64,000 nucleotides of DNA from Flavobacterium ustbae (GCF_003946915.1 NZ_RPOC01000001.1:124001-188000), one strand, 5' to 3'; positions 15,204 through 23,467 are shown, counted from the stretch's first letter. The notes: a model not told the origin generated them from the letters alone. Numbers and translations are program-made.

Positions 15204-15542
15204 ATGTTTTTCACTTATATTCTTTATTCAACAATTCTTAACAAATATTATATTGGTTCGTGCCAAGATATTACAAAACGTTTGGAAGATCATTTAAACA
15301 GCAGAAGTAAATTTACTAAAGTGACTAAAGATTGGGAACTAAAGTATTACGAAACCTTTGAAACCAGAAGTGAAGCTATGAAAAGGGAATTACAAATAAA
15401 AAAAATGAAAAGCAGAAAATATATAGAAGGTCTTATCAAAACAAATGATTACAATATCCTGATAAATCGGGAGGGTGACCGGTTCTCCCGAAGTTTCGGG
15501 ACGGTATTCTCCACTAAAAAGAAAAACCGTATTACAATTTAG
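15204..15542 (+). CDS. GIY-YIG nuclease family protein with a tRNA-derived C-terminal tail
   Basis: A 112-residue protein with a single GIY-YIG domain: FFTYILYSTILNKYYIGSC at the start, RLEDHL with the arginine helix, then ETFETRSEAMKRELQIKKMK carrying the catalytic glutamate region. Small stand-alone GIY-YIG proteins of this UPF0213-like type are common in Bacteroidota; their targets are unknown. The family part ends near residue 80 (YIEGLI). The last 27 or so residues (INREGDRFSRSFGTVFST...) are a translation of a tRNA 3' half interrupted by a palindrome (15457-15515), not nuclease sequence. The ATG lies 65 bp after tRNA-Ala(GGC), and the stop falls in the loop of the terminator at 15522-15555. 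Confidence 0.85.
   Translation: MFFTYILYSTILNKYYIGSCQDITKRLEDHLNSRSKFTKVTKDWELKYYETFETRSEAMKRELQIKKMKSRKYIEGLIKTNDYNILINREGDRFSRSFGTVFSTKKKNRITI
15457..15515 (+). other. tRNA 3'-half remnant with palindromes in the anticodon-arm and T-loop positions
   Basis: The order is TCCTGATAAATCGGGA (15457-15472), GGGTG, ACCGGTTC (15478-15485), the perfect palindrome TCCCGAAGTTTCGGGA (15486-15501, allowing the central G/T), and CGGTATTCTCCAC. Removing the second palindrome and restoring a T loop gives ACCGG-TTCGAAT-CCGGT-ATTCTCC. The last seven bases equal the acceptor 3' strand of tRNA-Ala(GGC) at 15131-15137. It lies inside the GIY-YIG reading frame. Confidence 0.65.
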
Positions 15543-15555
15543 TAATACGGTTTTT
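15522..15555 (+). terminator. Rho-independent terminator
   Basis: AAAAACCGTATTAC pairs with GTAATACGGTTTTT around the loop AATTTA, with a T-run after it. The GIY-YIG stop codon TAG lies at the edge of the loop. Confidence 0.9.
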
Positions 15556-15594
15556 TTATAACTGTAAATTAAAAACCTACGTTTTAATTTTTAT

Positions 15595-16548
15595 TTATTT
15601 AGGAACAGTAACAAATGGAAGATTCGTTAGCTCTGAGATTACAAAAGTAGATTGCGCACTTTGCAAGTCTAACATTCCGTCTGAAGTTATAGTATAAAGA
15701 TTATTGATTGAAACACCATTAACATATGGCACTTCAAATTCTGTAATTTTTACTAACTCATTATTCACGTCGTAAATTTCGATTCTATATGTTCTACCAT
15801 TTCCAGTACTAGTCGCCCAAAAATAACCATCGTTAACTTTGGTCGCTGCACTTAAATAATCACTTACAACTTGCTCGCTCGTAAAAACAACAGGAGTAGG
15901 TGTTGGATTCCATTGGTGATTCCATGCTGGGTCTGCTCCTAACACATACGAAATTTGACCACAAAATAATTTTGCATTATATCCTTTATTTTTTAAATCA
16001 TCTGCAAACTGAAATAACGAAATCAATCTTCCGTTTATTGGCTCCAATTCAAATTCTATAGCATCATTGTCTCCAGCGACAACTTCTCTAGTAATGGTTT
16101 GTTTTGATTTATAAACAACTGAAGGTGTTTTATTTAAAAGTCTTTGAGATATTGAATTTAACGATTCGTTTTCATTTTCAATAACTGGCACAGTATTAGA
16201 CCAATCTGATGCTGCGACATTTGTTGTAGTCAAAACCGAAAAATTTGAAGTTCCAGTTTTTAAATTTCGCATTACAAAATCGCTCTCTGCTCCTATTGTA
16301 CCATTCTCTACTAAAGTAAAAATGTTATCGTAAGAAACTCCTGCATTAACAGCAGTAACTACAACACTTTCTATCTCAACTGGCAATGTGTTTCTCAAAA
16401 CATCCTTACCTGTCAATTTTACATTAGGATTTACGAAGCCAATTTTCATATTTGCTTCTTTAGCTTCTCCAGTTTCTAACGGAGAATCATCGCTTGAACA
16501 ACCTACAAGACTTAAAAATAGGACTAACCCTAAAATTGTTTTTTTCAT
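15595..16548 (-). CDS. Hypothetical lipoprotein, 317 aa
   Basis: Signal peptide II: LVLFLSLVGC with lipidated Cys17, followed by SSDDS, the Ser/Asp-rich start typical of Bacteroidota surface lipoproteins. The rest is beta-rich with no recognised domain. Segments such as SLFQFADDLKNKGYNAKLFC and TGNGRTYRIEIYDVNNELV look like two or three beta-sandwich units. It is probably anchored to the outer membrane. It is transcribed alone; no SusC/SusD pair or peptidase is adjacent. Function not recognised. Confidence 0.82.
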   Translation of the reverse strand: MKKTILGLVLFLSLVGCSSDDSPLETGEAKEANMKIGFVNPNVKLTGKDVLRNTLPVEIESVVVTAVNAGVSYDNIFTLVENGTIGAESDFVMRNLKTGTSNFSVLTTTNVAASDWSNTVPVIENENESLNSISQRLLNKTPSVVYKSKQTITREVVAGDNDAIEFELEPINGRLISLFQFADDLKNKGYNAKLFCGQISYVLGADPAWNHQWNPTPTPVVFTSEQVVSDYLSAATKVNDGYFWATSTGNGRTYRIEIYDVNNELVKITEFEVPYVNGVSINNLYTITSDGMLDLQSAQSTFVISELTNLPFVTVPK

Positions 16549-16638
16549 ATTTTTCCTTTTTAATTGCTTGGTAAATATATAATTAAAAACAATATCGTGA
16601 TTACGTCTTTCCTCAATTATTATTTCAGTTGTATTCGC

Positions 16639-16815
16639 TTATTTTTCATTCGCTGCATCGTCAGCATCAACATCTGTTTTGTCTGATTTTTTAAAATCAT
16701 TATTCAGTTTATTTTCCAATTTCTTTTTTTCTCGCAGATTTTTTCTAACTGTTAGCACAACTAGAACAACCGCTAAAATTGCTACGATACCTATTATATT
16801 CCAATTAATATCCAT
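16639..16815 (-). CDS. Small membrane protein with charged tail, 58 aa
   Basis: The frame begins MDINWNIIGIVAILAVVLVV, giving one N-terminal transmembrane helix. A basic stretch (RKNLREKKKLENKLNNDFKK) and an acidic end (DKTDVDADDAANEK) follow. The design is that of a membrane-anchored microprotein with a cytoplasmic charged tail. The ATG is the first in frame and the stop is followed by an AT-rich gap. No family recognised. It stands alone upstream of the 317-residue lipoprotein gene on the same strand. Confidence 0.62.
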   Translation of the reverse strand: MDINWNIIGIVAILAVVLVVLTVRKNLREKKKLENKLNNDFKKSDKTDVDADDAANEK

Positions 16816-17107
16816 GATGTTATTTTTAATTTTAAAAGTAGCTTATTAAACTATTTATGCTATTATCAAAACGTTAAGAGTATTCTTAATCTATAGTTTT
16901 TAATCCAAAACAGACTTAATACTTTATAAATCAGAGTTTTATTATAAAATATTTTCTTAAATTTAATATTTTATTGAATGCGAATTTGAAAAATATTGAA
17001 AAGAAACAGAGTCAAATGATAAACAAATAACTGCTTTTTTTATAAAAATTATAATTTGACTCTGTCGTAAACTGAAGAATATTTAAAAACTATAACTTAA
17101 AATCATT

Positions 17108-18148
17108 ATGAAAACAAAATATCAAATCATTCTACTGATTTCGTTTTTTTTGTTAGTCTCTTGTAATAAAAAATACGAAGTTAAAGACGATAACGCCACT
17201 GCACCTGAAAATGTTACTACAGACACATTAGCGATTAAAGAAAAATCTCCAAAAAAAGAGGGCATAAATTTATTTGCACTCACTACAAGAAAAAACAAAG
17301 ATATTGCCTTTGTTTCGCTTTCTGCCCTTTATCCTGCTGTGGAAAACGATACTCTTTTTTTACCGCCAATAGAAAAAATGGATAAAAAAACTGCTTCCTA
17401 TTTTATTTTCGACAATAAATATCGAACGCGATTTTTATCTAAAACCGAAATTTCCGAGACGGATTCTTTGTTTATTTACGATTATGCCAAAGACAAACTG
17501 ACTTCTTTTCTAATTAAAAACTTGAAAACCGCCGCTATGCTAAATAGCCGTACTTCGACTGAAAACTGGCCATACAAACATCGAGATTATATGATTGGTT
17601 TCGAAATCGATACTAAAAATTTAAAAGGTTTTAGCCCAGATTATAAAAACTCGTTAGTGTATGTTGGTAAAGAAAATCCGTTTGTTGAGAAACAAATGAT
17701 GCCTATTGTTTGGAAAAAAATCACTGCGAAAGAGTATCCAGATGAAAAATTAAAAAAAGAATATAAAAAAATAATAACTAACGCACTTACAGGGAGTTCT
17801 TATTTTTTCGAAACTAAAACCTATCAGTATTTTTTACAAGAGTATGCAAACAGCAATAAAATAATTTATGCCAGACGTCTTATCGTAACCGATGTCAAAA
17901 ACCAAGAAACCGAAGCCAACGAAATTATCATAGACAAACTTTTCTACCAGAAAGAAGACATTTCTCTTTCTCCTCTAAATTATTCTGAAGGCTCTAAAAC
18001 GGTAAACCAGTGGACAGGTAAACTTTTTAAAAATAAACCTGCCGTTATTTTTGGTTTCGAAAATGCTTCTTTTGGCTGTTTGGGAATTTCGATTATAGAT
18101 AAATCAAATGAAGAAATTTACTTGAAGTGCGATAATCGCCAAAAATAA
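17108..18148 (+). CDS. Hypothetical lipoprotein, 346 aa
   Basis: Begins MKTKYQIILLISFFLLVSC with the lipobox LVSC, so it should be lipidated and exported. A short linker rich in Asp/Thr/Pro/Lys (about 20-55) precedes a mixed alpha/beta body of about 290 residues with no recognised motif. Two late cysteines occur (GCLGIS and YLKCDN). No neighbour suggests a role; the next gene downstream, 83 bp away on the same strand, is a soluble protein of unknown function. Its many Lys-rich and Asn-rich stretches are typical of flavobacterial envelope proteins. Confidence 0.8.
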   Translation: MKTKYQIILLISFFLLVSCNKKYEVKDDNATAPENVTTDTLAIKEKSPKKEGINLFALTTRKNKDIAFVSLSALYPAVENDTLFLPPIEKMDKKTASYFIFDNKYRTRFLSKTEISETDSLFIYDYAKDKLTSFLIKNLKTAAMLNSRTSTENWPYKHRDYMIGFEIDTKNLKGFSPDYKNSLVYVGKENPFVEKQMMPIVWKKITAKEYPDEKLKKEYKKIITNALTGSSYFFETKTYQYFLQEYANSNKIIYARRLIVTDVKNQETEANEIIIDKLFYQKEDISLSPLNYSEGSKTVNQWTGKLFKNKPAVIFGFENASFGCLGISIIDKSNEEIYLKCDNRQK

Positions 18149-18231
18149 ATTTTATTAGAAAAATAAGACGCCTAAAGTTTCGTTTTTAAAAGATAATCCC
18201 AATAAAACTATTATTCAACAAACATACAATT

Positions 18232-18792
18232 ATGTCTGAATTAAGCTCCTTATATTGTAAAGTCAAAATTTCAAAATCTCAATTAGAAAAATTTTTAAGC
18301 GATCCCGTTGAAACTCCAGAACTAAATAAAAACTGGATCGAATGGTGGGACAACCTTAAAATGTATTCAAAAATGGATTTGACTTCAGAATTGCTTCGTC
18401 CCTATAATAACGAAAACAATCGGGAAGTCATTAATGAATTGCTCAAGCATGATCAAGCAATGGCTTTTTCAGATTATGACGAAGCGACCGAAGAATGGCA
18501 TTGGGGAATGTTATTTTTTAGCGAAAACTTTGTGGAAATGTTACCGATGTTTTCCTTCATAATCAGTCTGGAAAAGTATGTAACTGAAAGTGCAGAAAAT
18601 AGGGCAATTGTATTTCCTTTCTTTTGGGGAGATGAAGATGTTAGTGCTTACCTCTATTTTGAAAATGGTAAAGCGATATTAAGTTCAACAATACAAAATA
18701 CTTCAGATGTAAATCCGAAAATGATGCAACAAACAACTGATTATCTTAGCAAAAAATGGGATCAATTCTCCAAAGAAATGGATTTAGATTAA
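18232..18792 (+). CDS. Hypothetical soluble protein, 186 aa
   Basis: Not recognised. It begins MSELSSLYCKVKISKSQLEK, has no signal peptide or TM segment, and is acidic with many aromatic residues (NWIEWWDNLKMYSK, EEWHWGMLFFSENF). The size, acidity and Trp-rich face resemble immunity proteins of polymorphic toxin systems, but no toxin gene lies beside it, so this is only a resemblance. It follows the 346-residue lipoprotein gene on the same strand and ends before a strong bidirectional terminator. Confidence 0.78.
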   Translation: MSELSSLYCKVKISKSQLEKFLSDPVETPELNKNWIEWWDNLKMYSKMDLTSELLRPYNNENNREVINELLKHDQAMAFSDYDEATEEWHWGMLFFSENFVEMLPMFSFIISLEKYVTESAENRAIVFPFFWGDEDVSAYLYFENGKAILSSTIQNTSDVNPKMMQQTTDYLSKKWDQFSKEMDLD

Positions 18793-18881
18793 TCTGAAAA
18801 ATCAATTTATAAAAGAAATCAATTACCTCTAGATTTAGTTAGAGGTTATAAATGTTCGTATAAAAACGGCTCTCCATTAAA

Positions 18882-18918
18882 AAAAGAGGGATTCTCAAAA
18901 TTTGTGAATCCCTCTTTT
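18882..18918. terminator. Bidirectional terminator
   Basis: AAAAGAGGGATTC pairs with GAATCCCTCTTTT around an 11-nt loop, with A-rich and T-rich flanks. It separates the convergent 186-residue protein gene and yegP. Confidence 0.88.
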
Positions 18919-18934
18919 CTTATAGGCTTATTGA

Positions 18935-19264
18935 TTATTGTTGCTCATCAATTATTGAGTCTGGAGCATTTTTTTTTACTGATTCAATTCCGTTTTCTCT
19001 CGCTGCAACACTTTCATACATCTCACTTGATCCAATAATTTGACCATTTCCAGCTTTCAAATTAAAATATGGTTTTCCTGTTGAGGATTCTCTTCTATCA
19101 AATCGAGAGTCATCTTGCGAATTATTTTTAACAGATTCGACTCCATTTAAGCATGCTGGTTTCGTAGTATATCCTTCGCTTATTAGGATTGTTTGGCCAT
19201 TTCCTGCTTTAAGACTAAATTGGAATTCACCGTTAGCTCTTTTTGTTATAACAAATCTCCCCAT
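18935..19264 (-). CDS. yegP: YegP family (DUF1508) protein
   Basis: A 109-residue protein made of two DUF1508 repeats. The first is GRFVITKRANGEFQFSLKAG with NGQTILISEGYTTKPACLNG; the second is KPYFNLKAGNGQIIGSSEMY with ESVAARENGIESVKKNAPDS. Each repeat ends with NG(V/I)ESVK. The family forms small beta-beta-beta-alpha proteins of unknown role, found widely. It is cytoplasmic. The first repeat has a cysteine where most have a different residue. It follows the PIN-like gene on the same strand after 45 bp and may share its transcript. Confidence 0.9.
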   Translation of the reverse strand: MGRFVITKRANGEFQFSLKAGNGQTILISEGYTTKPACLNGVESVKNNSQDDSRFDRRESSTGKPYFNLKAGNGQIIGSSEMYESVAARENGIESVKKNAPDSIIDEQQ

Positions 19265-19309
19265 TATATATAATATAGTATTATTTTTAGATTTTGACTT
19301 AGACGATAA

Positions 19310-20059
19310 TTATTCTATTTGAACTTTGTATTTCCAAAACTCATCATAATGTTTTAAGTCTTCAATTACTTTATCTTCTTCCTTAATTAATGCCTCTGTA
19401 ATTTCAATACCTGCTTTTTCTAAAGCCACAGATATTCGTTCTGTCAAATCTACAACATTATATCCAGTTTGTTTATGAAAATCCTTTTGCAGAAAAGTAA
19501 GATTATTTGTGTACGTATTATCTCGTCCTACCAGAATAATATCTTCATGAATATTAGCTATAATTATTTCCCAATTAATCTCATCACCAATAGAAAATTT
19601 ATTTGATGTTGGAGGATTTCCAATATTTTTTCTTTTAATAGCTTTATTTATTATTTCATCAGTAGTATAAAGCATTCTATTTTGTTTTAAAGATTCATTT
19701 ACAAACTCTTTAAAATAGTTTGCTATTGGATCTTTTGATGAATCCTTTAAAATTTCAGCTATACTTAAACCTACTTTCTTTTGCTGTGTTACATACTGTT
19801 TCTGAATTTCAACCAGTTTTTGAAATTCTTCTAAATTTTGAAGATAAGAGCTAGAAAAATTTTCAAGCTTTGATTCTATTTGAAATCTTTGCTGAACACT
19901 TTTAATTACGCCTTCCCTACTTCTTTCAAATTCCTGTATTATTTGATCTGTTACTATAAAGTGATCAATATTTTCAATAAGTGTGCTAAAAATATGAATT
20001 GATGTACCGTTAGAGCGATAAAAATCAAGAAATATATTTGTATCTATCAGTATTTTCAT
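19310..20059 (-). CDS. PIN-like domain (DUF4935) protein
   Basis: A 249-residue protein whose start MKILIDTNIFLDFYRS carries the first catalytic aspartate of PIN-fold ribonucleases. FIVTDQIIQEFERSREG holds the conserved Glu, and GDEINWEIIIANIHEDIILVGRDNTY holds the later acidic positions. The long helical middle (about 60-150) and length fit the DUF4935/PIN_8 group rather than small VapC toxins. These are predicted RNases; some sit in defence contexts, but this one has only yegP downstream. No antitoxin gene is adjacent. Confidence 0.82.
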   Translation of the reverse strand: MKILIDTNIFLDFYRSNGTSIHIFSTLIENIDHFIVTDQIIQEFERSREGVIKSVQQRFQIESKLENFSSSYLQNLEEFQKLVEIQKQYVTQQKKVGLSIAEILKDSSKDPIANYFKEFVNESLKQNRMLYTTDEIINKAIKRKNIGNPPTSNKFSIGDEINWEIIIANIHEDIILVGRDNTYTNNLTFLQKDFHKQTGYNVVDLTERISVALEKAGIEITEALIKEEDKVIEDLKHYDEFWKYKVQIE

Positions 20060-20194
20060 TTACAATTTTGTTTCATTAAAACTTACAAATATAAGTTTTT
20101 TCTTTCATAAAAATTAATAACAACAAAATGTGCACGAGGTACAGAAGACATAAAAGCATCTTCTATTTAATTTAAATACTCACTTCCAAAAAGA

Positions 20195-21157
20195 TTACCT
20201 CAACAAAAACCCCATTCGAATAGACCCATAAAAATATCCAGAATTCGTATCAATACCTGGATCTTTCAATTCTCTTCCGCGATAGAGGAAAGAATACGAA
20301 ATATTGAAATTATTGCATCGGTATTTTAAACCTGCTTCGGCATTAAAACGAAGCGGTTCTAAGTCGAAAGTAACCGGACTTGTATCGTTAAACATGCTTC
20401 CTTCAATAGTGGCATCATAAAACTGATAATTGACACTTGGTGCAGCGTAGAAATAAAACTCTCGAATATTCGGCTGTGCTTCTGCACTTATCGACGCGTC
20501 ATGAATGTTAGAATCATAAATTGGAATTAGTTTCTTAAATCCGAATCGAGCCATAAATCCTGTAGAAACTCCTGAGAAAATAGTTCCCAAATTGGCTTCG
20601 GACTGCCAATGAAAATCAACAAAATCATTATGTTCTGTTCGAAACATTTTTTTAGAATACATCGCATGAGCCTGTAATCCTAAAGCATTATGAATTTGGT
20701 TTTCCCAGCCATATACTTTTTTATAGCCTATAATCTTATGAAATCCTTCCTGTAATTCTTCACCAAAAGCATTTGGACCAAGAAAGCCAATTTGAAAGTC
20801 GGTTTTTAAAACAGATTCGCTTTCATAAAAAAAACTTTTTCCGACTTCGGCAAAAAGATACCCGACAAAAGGTCGGTCGTTTATCGTAACCGCTTCTTTA
20901 TTTATAAACCTCGGATTATAAAGATATTGCCCAATTCTAAATTCGGTAATTTCTTTATTTATTTTCGGGTTATCGTTTTTAGATAGAAATCGATAAAAAA
21001 GTTCAAGACCATTCGTATAATACATATCGTATTTAGACGATGTATATAAATCGTTATCAGTTATAAATCCTATTTCTTTTGTTTTTCCTTGCCCAAAAGT
21101 TAACGTTACAGCCAATACTACAAAAGCAAAAAGCGTTTTTTTACTTTTCTTTACCAT
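20195..21157 (-). CDS. Lipid A deacylase LpxR-like outer-membrane protein
   Basis: A 320-residue protein with a signal peptide (KKTLFAFVVLAVTLTFGQG) and the LpxR-type start KEIGFITDNDLYTSSKYDMY then YTNG, matching the family pattern of ND followed by D..YTNG. The rest is aromatic-rich beta-barrel sequence ending in a C-terminal strand GYFYGSIRMGFLL. LpxR removes the 3'-acyloxyacyl chain of lipid A at the cell surface in Gram-negative pathogens; activity in this organism is inference. The ATG at 21157 is used because the upstream 40 codons overlap mtgA in another frame. It overlaps the mtgA 3' end by 17 bp, indicating coupling. Confidence 0.82.
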   Translation of the reverse strand: MVKKSKKTLFAFVVLAVTLTFGQGKTKEIGFITDNDLYTSSKYDMYYTNGLELFYRFLSKNDNPKINKEITEFRIGQYLYNPRFINKEAVTINDRPFVGYLFAEVGKSFFYESESVLKTDFQIGFLGPNAFGEELQEGFHKIIGYKKVYGWENQIHNALGLQAHAMYSKKMFRTEHNDFVDFHWQSEANLGTIFSGVSTGFMARFGFKKLIPIYDSNIHDASISAEAQPNIREFYFYAAPSVNYQFYDATIEGSMFNDTSPVTFDLEPLRFNAEAGLKYRCNNFNISYSFLYRGRELKDPGIDTNSGYFYGSIRMGFLLR

Positions 21158-21926
21158 TGTAATTGACTTTTTTTCCAACGTAACGCATTTCGCGAACAAT
21201 TCTTTCTTTACGTCTATTAATATAACTTGAAGATCCAGTAGCTTTAAATTTTCTAGGATTCGGAAGAATTGCGGCAATTCCAGCAGCTTGCATCGGAGTC
21301 AAACTTGAGGCGTCTCTACGGTACCAATGTTCTGTTGCTGCGTAGGCACCATAAACGCCATCTCCCATTTCGATACTATTCAAATAAACTTCCATAATGC
21401 GCTCTTTGCCCCAAATAATTTCGATTAAAACGGTAAAATACGCTTCTAAGCCTTTACGGAAATAACTTTTTCCCTGCCATAAAAATACATTTTTGGCCGT
21501 TTGTTGCGAAATCGTGCTTCCACCGCGAATTCTACGACCGCGTTCGTTGCTTTTGTATGCTTTTTGAAGTGCTTTAAAATCGAAACCATTGTGAGTTAAA
21601 AAAGTTCCGTCTTCGCTGGCAATTACCGCTTTTTGCAAATTCATGGAGATTTTTTCAATCGGTTCCCAATCGTGGTCAAAATAAACTTCTTTACCTGCCA
21701 TTTTATTTTCGATGGCACGAATGAGCATTAAGGGCGTAAACGGCACAGGCACATATTTGAAAAAAACCACCGAACCAATAGATAGTCCAAAAAACCATAA
21801 AGCCGCTTTGATAAAAAACCATTTTACCTTTTCTCCAAAACTTCGATTGGTTTTTTTCTTTGCAGCCGGTTTGGGCTTATTTGTCGTTGTTGCTTTTTTT
21901 GGTGCTGGTTTCTTGGGTGCTGCCAT
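21141..21926 (-). CDS. mtgA: Monofunctional biosynthetic peptidoglycan transglycosylase
   Basis: Polymerises lipid II into glycan strands. A 261-residue inner-membrane protein: Lys/Pro/Ala-rich N-terminal tail (1-27), one TM (about 34-57), and a GT51 domain with VIASEDGTFLTHNGFDF (catalytic Glu105), RGGSTISQQTAKN (about 133-145), GKERIMEVYLNSIEMG and ATEHWYRRDASSLTPMQAA. There is no transpeptidase domain, which fits the monofunctional class. It starts one base after the FAD-oxidoreductase stop and overlaps the lpxR-like gene, so three envelope or redox genes form one tight unit. Confidence 0.94.
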   Translation of the reverse strand: MAAPKKPAPKKATTTNKPKPAAKKKTNRSFGEKVKWFFIKAALWFFGLSIGSVVFFKYVPVPFTPLMLIRAIENKMAGKEVYFDHDWEPIEKISMNLQKAVIASEDGTFLTHNGFDFKALQKAYKSNERGRRIRGGSTISQQTAKNVFLWQGKSYFRKGLEAYFTVLIEIIWGKERIMEVYLNSIEMGDGVYGAYAATEHWYRRDASSLTPMQAAGIAAILPNPRKFKATGSSSYINRRKERIVREMRYVGKKVNYNGKEK

Positions 21927-21927
21927 G

Positions 21928-23043
21928 CTATTCTATTAAATCTGCTAATTCTGTTCCTATTAAACTGCCTATCGCCACTCCCATACCGCCTAAACGTACT
22001 CCGCAAAATACATTTTCAGAAAGTTGGGTCACGACAGGATTCTTACTATTTCCGATTCCCATAATACCGCTCCATCGGTGCGCAATCTGGAAATCCTGAT
22101 TCGGTAAAATTACATTTTTCAGTAATTCTTCCAATTTATTTTGAATAATTTTCGTCTCTCCAAATTCGGTTGTTGTTTCGCCTTCAAAATCAAGGTTTCG
22201 GCCTCCGCCTAATAAAATTCGGTCATTAATATTTCTAAAATAATAATAACCTCGATCTAAATGAAACGTTCCTTTGATGTCTAAGTTGCGAATTGGCTCT
22301 GTAATAAGCACTTGCGCTCTGGCAGGTTTTACAGCACCTTTTGTCAATTCGCCTGCAAAACCATTCGTTGCAAAAAGCAGTTTTTTAGTTTTAAAGCTAA
22401 AATCGTTTACCACAACCTCGACATGATTTCCGGCATCGGCATAAGATTTTACCATTTGCTGGTTTAATAATAAAATATTTGCCGAAACTGCTTGTTTTAA
22501 CAATTCCTGCATCATATTTCCAGTATCGATCTGACCTTCAAACGGATTAAAAATTAAATATTCATGGCTATTTCCAAAACCAAATCGGTCCACTTCTTTC
22601 GAAAAAACATCAGTCTTAAAAAGCGGTTTTAATACCTCGTTAATAAACGGAATTTTAGAAACACATTCGCTAAATCCAGATTCGTCTGCTTCCAAAAACA
22701 ATTCATATCCGCCGAAAGGCTTAAAATCTATCGCCTCATCTCCTAATCTTTTTCGAAGCAATTGCAAACCTTTCCAACGTTTTTCGATCAGATTTACAAC
22801 ATCATCTTCTGAATGTGTTTTTAAATCATCCATAATTTCAGACAGGCTTCCGAAACAGGCAAAACCAGCATTTTTGGTACTGGCGCCTTGTGGTAATATT
22901 CCTCTTTCCAGAACCAAAATTTTAGCTACAGGAAATCTTTCGCGTAAGCGTAATGCAGTATGAAGCCCAACAATTCCACTTCCGACAATTGTGTAATCGA
23001 TATTTGCGAACCAGTTTTTTAGTTCCCAGTAGCTTAGTTCCAT
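21928..23043 (-). CDS. FAD-dependent oxidoreductase (DAO family)
   Basis: A 371-residue amine oxidase-like protein with the FAD-binding start IDYTIVGSGIVGLHTALRL (dinucleotide fold GxGxxG at about 20-27) and the end-of-strand LVLERG. The substrate-domain signature GASTKNAGFACFGS is followed by later RPARAQVLITEP-type and GGGRNLDFEG segments, and the C-terminal FCGVRLGGMGVAIGS closes the FAD site. It is similar to glycine/D-amino-acid oxidases and to TusC/YgaF-type deaminating enzymes, but the substrate cannot be read. It is the first gene of the DAO-mtgA-lpxR-like operon. A tandem-repeat region lies upstream. Confidence 0.87.
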   Translation of the reverse strand: MELSYWELKNWFANIDYTIVGSGIVGLHTALRLRERFPVAKILVLERGILPQGASTKNAGFACFGSLSEIMDDLKTHSEDDVVNLIEKRWKGLQLLRKRLGDEAIDFKPFGGYELFLEADESGFSECVSKIPFINEVLKPLFKTDVFSKEVDRFGFGNSHEYLIFNPFEGQIDTGNMMQELLKQAVSANILLLNQQMVKSYADAGNHVEVVVNDFSFKTKKLLFATNGFAGELTKGAVKPARAQVLITEPIRNLDIKGTFHLDRGYYYFRNINDRILLGGGRNLDFEGETTTEFGETKIIQNKLEELLKNVILPNQDFQIAHRWSGIMGIGNSKNPVVTQLSENVFCGVRLGGMGVAIGSLIGTELADLIE

Positions 23044-23079
23044 TTTTCAGAGTTTTTATAAAAATAATGATTTTTTTTT

Positions 23080-23371
23080 CGCCACGAATTCACGAATTAT
23101 TTTTTGACAATCTTTGAGAATAAAAATTTGCATTTTTTCGACGAATTCAACTTTTTTTTGATAATCTTTTAGAATAGAAATTCGTGTTTTTCGCCACGAA
23201 TTCACCAATTATTTTTTGACAATCTTTGAGAATAAAAATTTTGTATTTTTTCGACGAATTCCACTTTTTTTTGATAATCTTTTAGAATAGAAATTCGTGT
23301 TTTTCGCCACGAATTCACCAATTATTTTTTGACAATCTTTGAGAATAAAAATTCGTGAATTCGTGGCTAAT
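23080..23371. repeat. 112-bp tandem repeat, about 2.6 copies
   Basis: Units start CGCCACGAATTCAC at 23080, 23192 and 23305, with spacings of 112 and 113 bp. Each contains TTTTTTGACAATCTTTGAGA, and the full units also contain GATAATCTTTTAGAATAGAA. The last copy is cut short and ends ATTCGTGAATTCGTGGCTAA, closing a hairpin with the starting word. It fills the 424-bp divergent gap between the FAD oxidoreductase and the S9 peptidase. A small frame running through it (23209-23391) is not a gene. Confidence 0.8.
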
Positions 23372-23467
23372 AAAATTTGAAACTTTAACAATATTTGAGA
23401 TTAAGGATTTAACTAAATGGGATTAAAATGTTGTATTTTAGGCACCACAAAAAATAGAATTTTTATT

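Noticed and set aside
15014..15241. 75-residue frame running through tRNA-Ala
   Set aside because: Its middle is a translation of the tRNA (ending GDRFESDIL) and of the last degenerate unit; tRNA genes are not coding.
18232..18792. Immunity protein of a toxin system
   Set aside because: Only composition and size suggest it; no toxin, VgrG, Hcp or T9SS effector gene lies nearby.
23209..23391. 60-residue frame on the minus strand
   Set aside because: It lies in the 112-bp tandem repeat and its protein merely repeats the repeat words (FYSKRLSKK); there is no start context.
23417..23467. Earlier start for the S9 peptidase
   Set aside because: It would put 17 unrelated residues before a clear signal peptide.
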